Shown here piece by piece: positions 34,112 to 44,389 of a stretch of 64,000 nt of DNA (position 1 is its first letter; each line of letters starts with the position of its first letter). Origin of the DNA: Costus lasius (taxonomy: Eukaryota; Streptophyta; Magnoliopsida; Zingiberales; Costaceae); assembly GCA_027563935.2 (NCBI GenBank), contig CM050446.2, positions 125,628,499 through 125,692,498 of the forward strand, written 5' to 3'. The position numbers and the translations under genes were made by a program. The notes under the pieces were generated by a model. It did not search any database and had not been told where the DNA came from. It saw only the letters and a list, made by a program, of their open reading frames with translations.

Positions 34112-37100
34112 GTTGCTTTAGGGTCAAACTTGATGAGATACATGAACTATTCGTCAAAAGGAGGTGGTGAAGCTAGGGTACATGAAGATATTCCCACCAA
34201 TGGTTTTCCTACGTCTGCCACATACTCAACAAAGTTAACCAATGATCCTGATACACATGAAGACTTTCAGCCTACAAGCAAAAGTTCTGGCATGACTTTG
34301 CTGGATGTTGTGCAGCAAGTAATTCATAAATTCAAAATATTTTATTCATACAAATTTTAGGTGTACACTAGTTGACGTATGGACATTTTGGTTTTTTTTA
34401 ACTTTGTTAGTTTATGTTAATGCAGGATGTGAAGGAAAATCCCGTAATGATTTATATGAAAGGCTTGCCTGATGCTCCTCGCTGTGGATTCAGTGCATTG
34501 GCTGTGAAGGTCCTACAGCAATATGGTAAGAATTGGAAGGTTATTGATCCTATTGAATTCTATTTTAAATTAAATTGTTGGTTTGATTATTTTACTTTTA
34601 TAACATCTTTTAAATGGATGGATGTTGTAGGTGTCCCTATTAGGGCGAGAGATATTTTGGGAGATTTGAAGCTTAAAGACAGTGTAAAAGCTTATACGTA
34701 AGTTATCACCCGCTATTTTGTCACACGTGTTTGGTACAGGAAGAATTTGTTTTTGCATTTTATATTTTCTGTTAGAAGAAAAGAGATGGGAGAGATTGGA
34801 ATGATAGAATAGTAATTACATAGTGAAATTGATTAGAAAATGTGGCCTTTATGCATGGAGTTATGTACAATAGTAATCATATACTAATTATTTTTTACTA
34901 TTTAAGTAGCTACTTAATCTACCACTTTTCAATAAGAATTAAAGTTTTGGTTCGGCAGCTCGGTCTGGGGAGCTACCGGACCGGTTTGTACTGGTATATA
35001 CTGGTGGCAAAACTGATAGTGGTAGAAGCTTTGAAGTTTCAGGCGGCGGTGGAAGCTTCAAGTGGCAGCAGTAGTGTTCGCTAGGCCACTTGTACCGGTG
35101 CTCCGGGTGCTGGGCTTTTGCCAGACCAATACCAAACTGAAATTTCGGCCGGTACGGACTGAAACTTTAAACAATAGTATTATTTCTCTATACTCTCCAA
35201 AACCCTCTCTTAAGCTTAGAATATATATGCCAATTATGCCTAATTTGGCTTAAAGATAAGGTAGGAATAGAGATGATGATACTAATTGGAAGATGTGGTG
35301 TAACACTCTCAAGCTTAGAATATATATGCCAATTATGCCTAATTTAGCATGAAGATAAGGTAGTAATAGAGATGATGATCCTAGTTAGAAGAGTTGGTGT
35401 TGTAGAGCAAAGAGTAATGGAGACGAAGCTAGTTAAGAGTTGTTGTAAGCACATGGGCAGTGGCGAAAGTAGCAACACTAGCTGAGAGCTCACTGAAGAT
35501 AGTGGTGAAGGGAACAAGACTAAGAGTTTACTTGTAATGAAAGAAAATAGGAATGATAGAAATTAACAAGAGATAAAAAAGTTAGAGAAATGTACCAAAA
35601 TTTTTCTTTCCTTTTGGAAGAAAGAAAATTAATTTTTTTTCCTGAAAATAGTCTTGCCAGCGATTGCCAATACCCTAATCCAGCATCAAATCCATCGTAA
35701 TCATCTACTCCTCCCACAGCCACTACCTCTTCCAATGATATCTCTGTTGCCCACAATCCTGTCTCCGTTGAAGACTTGTTCGTCCTTCTCCCTGGCTGAA
35801 AATCCTAAATCCTTAAGCTCCTCCACCCGTTTGCCCCCTAGAACTCCCCATGCTCTCGACTCTCCTTTGTGGTGGCTGGTGAGACTAGCATGGTGCTCCA
35901 AGTACTGACACTTTGTTTATGCAAGCTGCTAATCGTGTTATTGCCTACCGATTTTGTTTGAGATTGTGTTGAACCAACTGCTGTGCCATTGGAGGAACCG
36001 AGAGAATGGGTACTCAAGTGCTATTTCCATCCAATTTTGAGAGAAAGAAAAACAGTGGAAAATTTGTAAGGTTTGCTCCTGTCTTACTTCCCATTCAAAT
36101 CTGTCTGCCGAAGGAAGCAAAGGGAAAAGTGATTTTCTTTCCATTTCACCAATTTTTCATCAGGAAACATAGTGTAAAAGAGAGCTTGTTGTAAAAGAGA
36201 GAGCATTAATGAAGGCAATGGTGTTAGGAGAGCACAATTATGTCACTTTTTTGTTTTCCTTTTTGTATTTTTTGTTGCTGTCTTTTCCTTTTTTAGTTTT
36301 TTGCAAATCAAAGACCTTACAAACATAGAGGGACCTTGGATTGGATCATGATGGGATCTTGTCTAAGATGTCTTTTCTTTCCTTGCAACTAAGAGGTTGT
36401 AGATGCGACTTGGTTTCTATTGGTTGGCGGATAATCTTTTATGAAGGTGTCATCATAAATCCCTTTTGATTGAAAATCATACCAATTTCAACGATAAAAA
36501 ATGTTGGCTGATGGTCATATCTATTCAGGAGTTGCTTAATTTGGATTAGCGGAAGATGCACCCAGGGTTTTCCATTGATTTGACAATTGGATGGAGTTCG
36601 ATGGAAAGAAGTGGATTGTGGGTTGTGAAAAGAACCTGGTGGCCTATTGTGGCAAAAGAACTTTTTGTCTGCAGGTGTTGTCGGCAATACTCCAAATTGT
36701 TTTGTGCAAATTGAAAGAAAATATCAATGATGAATGACAAAGTAGTCAAAGATAAGAAAGCTCACACAACATAGAAATTCTAGAAAGGTCATGTTGGCGC
36801 AAGAAAGGCTTCACTAAGGAGCAATTGAAGACTAGAGCATGATCCTACTTGTTTTAACGACGTTGGAAAGATTATTTGTGAAGATGAGGCAACTATAAAC
36901 TCGTCTTTGTCTTTTGCAGATCGACAACAGCGAGGAAAAGAAATTTTGTGCTTTGGTGCCATGTTAGAAGAAAAGAGTGGGGGGAGGAGAGTAGAGAGAT
37001 TAGAAAAGTAGAATAATAAAATATTATATATTGCATAGATAATTGATTAGATAAGAGATGCAATGGGTCTCTCTATATATAGAGTACTTTGGTATTATTG

Positions 37101-39436
37101 TGATCATTTTCTAATAAAATTTTATTATTTAAGTGGATACCTAATTTGCCATTTTTCAATAGCATTATTTCACCAATACTCGAATCTTTTGGGTACTATA
37201 CATCCCAACGTTCCCATTATCTCCTATTGTTATTTTTACCTTTGTTATCTTCTTGAGTGTGAGTTCTATGAAATGTAACTATGCTGCATTGACGCGTAAC
37301 ACCACTTTGTTAATGGGAGAGCTAAAGTTACACAACACTCATTGCCTCAGCTATAACCACTAGCAGAAAAATATTAGAGTTATTCTTCCTTTCATTTGTG
37401 TGAATCATATGATTTTTTTGGCCATAAGATACAAAACACGATTTAGCAAACTCTACTAACAATTTCAAAAATAACTAGTAGAACTGAGGTGCATACTTTT
37501 ATTATTGAGAATTACGTGGGGATTGTACACCACCTAGAATAAATACTACTAAGGTACCGCCTAACAACAGGCGAGCACATGCTTGTCAAGAGTAGGCACT
37601 ATTAGCCCTTTTAAATGCATATAAGACCCATTTGACATAAGGCAGCGTAGTGTTAGCATCCCCAAACCTCTATAAATATGGATGGGACCCACCGATAGCT
37701 GAGGGTGGATTGGAAACAGCAAGTGCAAATATAGTTATTGGCATATAGAGAGGAATGTGGTAGTTGACATGACATGTATATCTCTAAAGTATGTTGGAGA
37801 CTTAAATTGCATACCTTAGCCTTTCATCTAAGTGTGTCAAAAAATAGGTTTGAATCGATAACACAAACTGGGTTTGGTTTGAGTTATACTGTGCTTCGAT
37901 TTTGTCTCTTTGGGAAGTTGAGACTCAGGGATGAGACACATGACCTTGACCCCGAAGACTCAAGACGCAATCTACAAAATTGCCTTTTGCCCAGCCTTAG
38001 CCAGTTAGCCCAATTCAGAATTGAGTAATCTTTTTATTGGATTATGCTAGTACGCCTTGTTGCTGCTTATTGGTTTATGAGTTATGACCGTTGGATTTAA
38101 TTCAATTTTTTTTCTTAAACCGAATCTAAACCATAATTTATTTATCATATCTTGAATTGAACCAATAAATATGTTTATCTTAAAACTTGAACCAATTTGT
38201 TTTATTTGATTTGGTCTGGAAGTCCAGGTTGTCGGTTCAAATGATTTTTGGGCACCCTTATATATGAATGTGAACAGGACCTATCTAAATTCTAATGGTC
38301 TAGGGCAGGTGCACTTGTATGTGGAGACAAACACGACTTTCATATTTAGGGTGTTCCATATAACATTAGTGTAATCCAAGGTAAGCATTGTCAAACTCCA
38401 TGAATGAAAATGGGTCCATCTAAATACTGATCCCCGAGAGTGGATGCCATGTTGGGAATAATGAGTTCAAATGTTATGGAGGTTGATGAGACCTGCATAT
38501 TTGCAAAGTATTATGTCTGACTCATTTGCTTGCCCTTAGCCTTTTATTTTTAGGGTCATGACTTTTAAGTAATGTCTTGGGCTCAATCATATTGGTATAG
38601 ATTTGAATCAAATTTGTTCACAGTGTAGTTACTCAAACCATGAATCGCTTTTTACTCTTTTAACCTATTGATTCGTTAGAAGGGGTGTTCAAAGTTCGGA
38701 TTAACTTGAGAAACTGAACCGGGACCAAACTGAACAAGTTGGCTGGATTAAAATTAAATGGTTTTATTAGAGTTCAGCTTCAATATATATTATAATATTT
38801 CAGTTTGGTTTTGGTTTTAAATTTATAAACTTGCTAAAACAGAACCAAACCGACTTTGCAACAAAAATGAAGGATACACAAAAGAAAACAAGGCTAAACA
38901 GTAGAGACAACCTTGCCTCCTCATTCCTCTTATCCTTCGCTGGTATTGCCGCTTCCCCCTTTCTCCTCATCCTCTACCATATGCATTAAAAGTGCTACTG
39001 CCACTTGGCCCACTTCTCTTGAGCTTCTCTTGTTTAGATTGGTTTAAACCGAATCAAAAGTTTTGGTTTGGTGCAAAATCAAGTTTAATGTTATTCGGTT
39101 TGGTTTTGGTTTTAAAATTTTTTTATTAAAAATTATTGGGTTGATCCGAATTGGTTTGATTCAAATTGGGTTGACCTGAGTGGGCACTTCTATTCGTTAC
39201 CCGTGGTTAATCATTATTACATATTTGCATGTCATTACAATTGGTTAATCATTAAATCAATTAATTGACTTTTCAGTATAATTAATCATCACATTTTAGT
39301 TAACTAATAATTTTCACATAAACACCTATATAATAATGTTTGTCAATTTAACTTTAGTTCAATCCATGTTTTAAAATACTGGACATTCTGACCATGGACA
39401 AGTATCGGCACATGGTCGATACCAATTATATAGCCA

Positions 39437-39490
<54 letters not shown>

Positions 39491-41274
39491 TTGGAACTGA
39501 CTCATACATTGGGACCTTGGATAGGTATTTTAAACCTTGGTTCAATCCAACATATGATGGGTGTAAGTTTTTAGGTGGGTTTTTATGTTTTGATAGTTGG
39601 CTTGTTTTATAATTTAGTGGTTAATCATATCACCTATGTCAAATTGGTTTAGTTGATTAACCATTAACTTAGCTTGCCCTTAATCGGGCTTGAATCATAA
39701 AGCCATCATAAAAAACTTTCCATTTAAAGAACCATTCAATTCAATTAAACTATATTTATCATTTTGTTTTGGCTTTTTTCTCCAACATCTTTGGATTTGA
39801 ACATCAATGGATGTGATGGTATTGTGGTGCTTGAATTCGGAGTTTGACATCGCATATGCATCAATCAAGGTGGCTTCATTGGTAGTTGTTTGAGAAGTGT
39901 AGAGCAAACTCCTTAACTATCAATTCTAACCCCATTAATGTTCCCTCACGAGCCAAGCAACAAGTGGCCAAGCTAATTTTGCATGATCACCCGTTAACAT
40001 GTTATGTGCATTAATGTTGCTGTTGTCTAATAGTGTGAGGCAAGGTTTTAAATATTGCTCATATTACCAATAAATATTACAGATTTGTTTTAATACCTTG
40101 GTGTGAGGCATGCAACTCTTGCCAATATTTTTTTTTTTGATATAGTCAAGTTAAATAATGCCCCCAAGACCTTGTGATCAACCACTAAGGTTCTATGATC
40201 AGTATTGCAAAGGTATTTGCCAAAAGTTGTATTGATTTTGCACATTGGTTGCACCCCTTTTTAACATTATCCTTGTAGATTTCTCGCCACTTTTTCCAGC
40301 ATCCACTTTCAGGCTTAAATCAACTCCTCTTTGTTACGCCTGCTTGCAATTGCTCTGGGTGAGAGGGAATACCAAAATAGGACATAGAGAGGCATGTGCT
40401 TGAACAACATGAAATAGTATACCCCTTGCAATGTTATGAGAAGAGCAAATACATTATACAAAAGTATATGCAATTATAGTGGAAAAGGCACTCCGAATGA
40501 CATAAAGGTAGGGGGAGAAGAAAGAATCAATATTAAATTTAGACAAGCCCAAGACCCAGTTTTCCTCTTTGGTACTGTTTCAATGTTAGCGCGAAAGATG
40601 GTTCAAATACCTGGTTTTACACAATGTCTACTAACAACACTACATGCACCTCAACTTTTTTCATGGAAGATATAGTTGAAAACCGTTGAACTAGTCATAT
40701 CATTCTATCTATATAAAAGGAAAAAAGATAATACATAAGCACTTTTCTTGTATGCACTTTTCCACACCTGAGTTTACATTCATTTTTTTATCTGGTGGGT
40801 GCATGCTTCAGGTTTCCTTTCTCCGTTTCTGCCTCTTATACTCCATTTAAATGTAATATTGCCATATGCATCTATTATCATAAGATTACCCTTGAGCTTT
40901 CTTTTTAGGTTATTTGTAGCAAATATGTGAAATTCGCATGTGGGCAATATTTTAATGCTATGTGCCTCATCTTCATCTCTTTATTAATTGGCTATTTCAA
41001 CGGAAGACAAGTTCTCATTCAACTGTTATTTAGTTTGTCTTTCTCCTTGTAGAAATTGGCCAACATTTCCCCAAATATTTATTAAAGGAGAATTTGTTGG
41101 AGGATCAGACATTGTTCTCAATATGCATCAGGTAGGTTACTTTCTTTTTATCTAAAATAACTTAGCTGCTTTGTCTTGTTGTCCTGAGCTTATTGTCACC
41201 TTCATTGTTTTCAGAAGGGTGAACTAAAGGATTTGCTCGCGGACGTACATGATGACAAACATGATAGCGGCTGA
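34112..41274 (+). CDS. GRXS15: Mitochondrial monothiol glutaredoxin, GRXS15 type, 5'-incomplete model
   Basis: Five exons join in frame: 34112-34318, 34426-34525, 34631-34697, 41053-41131 and 41215-41274 (TGA 41272-41274), giving 170 residues. All introns are GT-AG. The second exon carries the active site [18 protein letters not shown], with the CGFS monothiol motif. Later exons carry [31 protein letters not shown] (glutathione/Fe-S contacts) and a short [11 protein letters not shown] tail. The family is about 170-180 residues including a mitochondrial transit peptide; the protein transfers Fe-S clusters in the matrix. The first exon holds [13 protein letters not shown], the usual linker. An N-terminal exon of about 25 residues is expected upstream and was not found; ATG 34133 is an alternative start. 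The 6.4-kb third intron is filled with transposons. Confidence 0.88.
34770..37172. mobile_element. Short LTR pair, non-coding interior (TRIM/LARD-like), in glutaredoxin intron
   Basis: TGTTAGAAGAAAAGAG occurs at 34770 and 36962 and the similarity continues for about 200 bp: TTTTACTATTTAAGTAGCTA against TTTTATTATTTAAGTGGATA, then CTTTTCAATA against TTTTTCAATA. The left copy is interrupted at about 34940-35175 by a segment with inverted ends (TTAAAGTTTTGGTTCGG and the complement of GGACTGAAACTTTAA), probably a hAT-type MITE. The interior (35210-36960) encodes no retroviral domain. I found no clear primer-binding site or target duplication. Confidence 0.55.
35212..35409. repeat. Tandem duplication, 99-bp unit
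   Basis: AAGCTTAGAATATATATGCC starts at both 35212 and 35311. The units differ by a few substitutions. It lies just inside the left LTR of the pair at 34770. Confidence 0.85.
37831..38258. mobile_element. hAT-like miniature element, 428 bp
   Basis: The left end AGTGTGTCAAAAAATAGGTT faces a right end whose complement is AGGGTGCCCAAAAATCATTT. The two align over about 28 bp with several mismatches. The ends have the form common to plant hAT MITEs. No clear 8-bp duplication is left. It lies in the third intron of the glutaredoxin gene. Confidence 0.55.
38679..39191. mobile_element. hAT-type non-autonomous element, 513 bp, 8-bp duplication ATTCGTTA
   Basis: Perfect 8-bp direct repeats ATTCGTTA flank the element at 38671-38678 and 39192-39199. 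The ends (GAAGGGGTGTTCAAAG and the complement of GAGTGGGCACTTCT) are a weak inverted repeat. The interior is rich in GGTTTGGTTTTGG and AACCGAA motifs on both sides, typical hAT subterminal sequence. No transposase is present. Confidence 0.8.
39365..39539. mobile_element. hAT-type MITE, 175 bp, 8-bp duplication GTTCAATC
   Basis: GTTCAATC flanks both sides (39357-39364, 39540-39547). The ends are CATGTTTTAAAATACTGG and the complement of CCTATCC preceded by CAAGGTTTAAAATA. A (TA)n microsatellite at 39439-39488 makes up a third of the element. It belongs to the same family as the 60-bp element at 40041. Confidence 0.8.
40041..40100. mobile_element. 60-bp hAT-type MITE, 8-bp duplication GTGTGAGG
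   Basis: GTGTGAGG flanks both sides (40033-40040, 40101-40108). The ends are CAAGGTTTTAAATATTG and the complement of TTTGTTTTAATACCTTG. The element is little more than two terminal repeats and a 26-bp centre. Confidence 0.75.
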
Positions 41275-41863
41275 CAACATTGTGATTGTTAAGGCCCAAC
41301 AAAGTCCCCTGGTTGTATATGAGCGGAAGATGTTGCATATGTTGAACTTTCTAGTATGTGAGGAGTTGTTTCCTTTTGAGTATGTCATAATATCATATCA
41401 AGTTAGTCGACTAAAAGGTTGCAAAACACATTTGACTACATAAGATGCTTGAAACATCGTATGCATTGCCCAGTTATGAGATTATGTATTGGGTATCAGA
41501 GGATTTTTGTTTTTGTTTTCTTTCATAAAGTATCATTGTTTTCAGAAGGGTGAACTAAAGGATTTGCTCGCGGACGTACATGATGACAAACATGATAGCG
41601 GCTGACAACATTGTGATTGTTAAAGCCCAACAAAGTCCCCTGGTTGTATATGAGCGGAAGATGTTGCATATGTTGAACTTTCTAGTATGTGAGGAGTTGT
41701 TTCCTTTTAGTATGTCATAATATCATATCAAGTTAGTCGACTAAAAGGTTGCAAAACACATTTGACTACACAAGATGCTTGAAACATCGTATGCATTGCC
41801 TAGTTATGAGATTATGTATTTGGTATAGAGGATTTTTGTTTTTTTTTTCTTTCATAAAGTATC
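41202..41863 (+). repeat. Tandem duplication (331 bp) of the glutaredoxin last exon and 3' UTR
   Basis: Unit 1 is 41202-41532 and unit 2 is 41533-41863, about 97% identical by eye. Each unit starts within the intron tail (TCATTGTTTTCAG), so both carry an intact acceptor, the 60-bp coding exon and about 250 bp of 3' sequence. Low divergence suggests a recent event. Confidence 0.92.
41546..41605 (+). pseudogene. Second copy of the glutaredoxin terminal coding exon
   Basis: This encodes the same 19 residues ([19 protein letters not shown]) and TGA as 41215-41274 and is preceded by the same acceptor. Splicing to it would give an identical protein with a different 3' UTR. If the first exon is used, this copy lies in the 3' UTR or beyond. 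It could act as an alternative last exon or be inert. Confidence 0.8.
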
Positions 41864-42103
41864 ATGTAAATGGAAGTAGCCAACCAGTTGGCGCATTTAG
41901 AAAGAGGCCAAATGGATGAAATAGTTCAAGCCAAAAATCTAGCGCTGCAAATTAAGTGATCCGCCATTTCTTAAATTTGAGCCGGAGATTGGATTCCAAA
42001 TACATATCAATATATTAAATTATTCTATTTTAAACACATCCATGCAACCATCCACGCATATCTTTCACATAGCTGCCTACTTAAGCATATTTTAGTTCTG
42101 TAA
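41864..42103. other. 3' flank of the glutaredoxin gene
   Basis: This is AT-rich DNA without a gene, ending at the TAA target duplication of the following MITE. Confidence 0.4.
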
Positions 42104-42627
42104 CACTATGTTTACTTGGATAGATGGATTATACAAAGGAAAAAAAAAAAGATAGGAAAGAAAAAATAGATGGATTGAATATGCTATACGTTTTCCTTCG
42201 TTGTGTTTACTTGGAAGGAAAAATAGTATGAAAGATTAATATCTACATTCCTATTTTTTTTTCACTAATATTACATAAATACTATTAATATCATAAAATT
42301 ATTTAATATTATTTTATACTATTAAATACTATAAAAATTACTAAATATTATTTAATACTATTAAAAACTATAAAAATTACTAAATAGTATTTAATCATAT
42401 TAAAAACTATACAAATTATTAAATAGGAAGATGTTTTAGGGTAACGCTATTAGATGAAGCGACGCAATTTATTTTTTCGTCCGATTTGGGCGGATTATCA
42501 AACGGTGGAAAATGAGGAAGTTTTCCTTCATCCTTTCCTTTCGTCATTTTCCATCCGTCCAAGTAAACGACGAAAAAGTTACTTTTCCATTCGTCCCTCC
42601 CAGTTTTTCATCCAAGTAAACAAGGCC
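42104..42627. mobile_element. TAA-flanked MITE (Tourist-like), 524 bp
   Basis: TAA flanks both sides (42101-42103, 42628-42630). The ends CACTATGTTTACTTGGAT and the complement of ATCCAAGTAAACAAGGCC match over TGTTTACTTGGAT. A second TGTTTACTTGGAAGGAAA lies 100 bp inside the left end. The centre is an AT-rich array of ATTAAATACTATAAAAATTA-like units. Confidence 0.85.
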
Positions 42628-42829
42628 TAAGAAATGAAATGGAAGAAACAGTGTAAGCTAAAAATTAAGTAATTAATATTAAGTATTCCCCCTTCTATTT
42701 TGTCAAATCTTATACATAGGCTTTAAAAATTGAATATAAAATTAATGTTATAATTTTTTTATTCTTTTGATTACAAGCTATCCTCTTACGTGGTTTCGAG
42801 AATGCCTACTTAAACATATGTTATATTAA

Positions 42830-44131
42830 TGTTAGGCCCGTTTTGAAGCCTGGTCCACGCGCCACGCGCGTGCGCAGGCGGCCCAAGCCCGATTGCAGCC
42901 CAATTTACAGCGGAAGCTGTTAATGGGATTCACGGGTTATTGGATTCGGGCGGACGGCTTAGCGGGTCGTGCGACCCGTTTGGAGAGGTGACTTAGGGCT
43001 ACAGCTACTGTAGCACGTCGCGTTCGTTCGACGTGAGAGAGGCGATGGCGTCTCTCCACTCCCTCTCCCCGATTTCTTCTCCCCTCTGTCGAGTGCAACT
43101 TCGGCGAGGGTTTCGGTAGCGGCGGCGGACTCCGACAGCTTCCCGGTGGGTTGGGTGCAACGGTACGGGATGCGACGGAGCAAAGGGGCGGCGCCTCCTT
43201 TTTCCCTCATCCTCCTCCTTCTTCGGCGTCGCCGGTGGTGGAGCTGGCGGACGGTCGTCCGTCGAGGTATCCTCTAACCTCCTCCCGCTCCAGCTCCGTC
43301 CGGTGGGTAGGTTTTTGGTCGGCGAGTGTTGCCGACCCGCTTTTCTCCTCTCCGTCGCGTTCGCCGTCCTTCTCTTTCGGGAGAGTCGATGGACATTCGG
43401 CGAGGTTGGGTGTCTCAGCCCCTCTTCCCAGTTGGTGTCCGGCGAGCCGATGGTGGGTTCGCCGGCGTTTGCTGTACTTCCGTCGGGTGTGGGGTGGGGA
43501 CACAGTGCGTGTGTTCCCCGTGTCCTCCTGCGCTCGCCGTTTTTCCCTTCGCCGGCAGGGTGTCTCCGGCGAAGTTGGGCATGGCCGGTGAGGTGGCCTC
43601 CGGTCTTCTCTTCTCCTGGGTTCCGGCGAGCCTCGGCTGCCGGCCCGTGGTCTCGATCTTCGTGCGCCCGTTTCTAGCGGGTTCCGGACGCGGTTCCCGT
43701 TCCCGACCGATCAGCTGCCCTCAGTCGGCGTCTTCCTCTCTCCGGTTCCCTGACCTTCGCGCTCCCGGCCAAGTTATCTTCCTCGGTTGGTGACTCCTCG
43801 CCCCTCTCCGCGCTCCGGTCAAGTGCGCCGACCTTGTGTGTTGTTGCCGGTATTTGCCGTTTGTGTATGCTGGACGTCTACGAGACGTCCCTTTTGGGCG
43901 AGTGTAGTATTCGACCGCTTGCGTGCGGTTCGGTCGGAGTTAGGGCGTGTGCCCAGCGTCCTGCGTGACGTCATTTATTGCGCGAGTGTGCGCTCTGCCT
44001 ACGTGCGGTTTTGCTTATCTTCCGGTGTACCTGACTCTGACGTGCGCTGCGCCGACGTCGAGTCTCGGGTGATGTATTCTGGAGGACTTTGGAGTTGGAG
44101 CGAGTACTCGAAGCCGGGTTCATTCGGCTTG
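42830..44131 (+). mobile_element. 5' LTR of the chromovirus
   Basis: The start is clear. The 3' limit is inferred from a possible initiator-tRNA-Met primer site, TGGTATCGCC at 44132, of which the first seven bases match the usual TGGTATCAGAGC. Long frames in this LTR reflect high GC content and are not genes. Confidence 0.55.
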
Positions 44132-44389
44132 TGGTATCGCCTTATGGAGCCTCGGTCCTCTTTTAAAAGAAGAAGGACGGGTCGCTAAGGTTCTAGGTTG
44201 GATATCGAACCTTGGATAAGATAATGGTGAGGGACTATTATCTTATACTGCTTGTCCTAGATAGGAGAGATCGACTAAGGGAAAAGCATGAGTTTTCTTA
44301 AGGCTAAACCTGAGAGCAAGTTAATTGCCAAATTCATTTTGCCGAGGGCAACGAATAGGAAAACTATATGAGTAACCCGATATAAGTCC

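Noticed and set aside
34133..34135. ATG at 34133 as the true glutaredoxin start
   Set aside because: The frame is open back to a good AG acceptor at 34110-34111 and the family has an upstream transit-peptide exon, so I kept the exon from 34112; the ATG remains possible.
43151..44188. Several long plus-strand frames
   Set aside because: They fall within the GC-rich 5' LTR of the chromovirus and have no recognisable domain.
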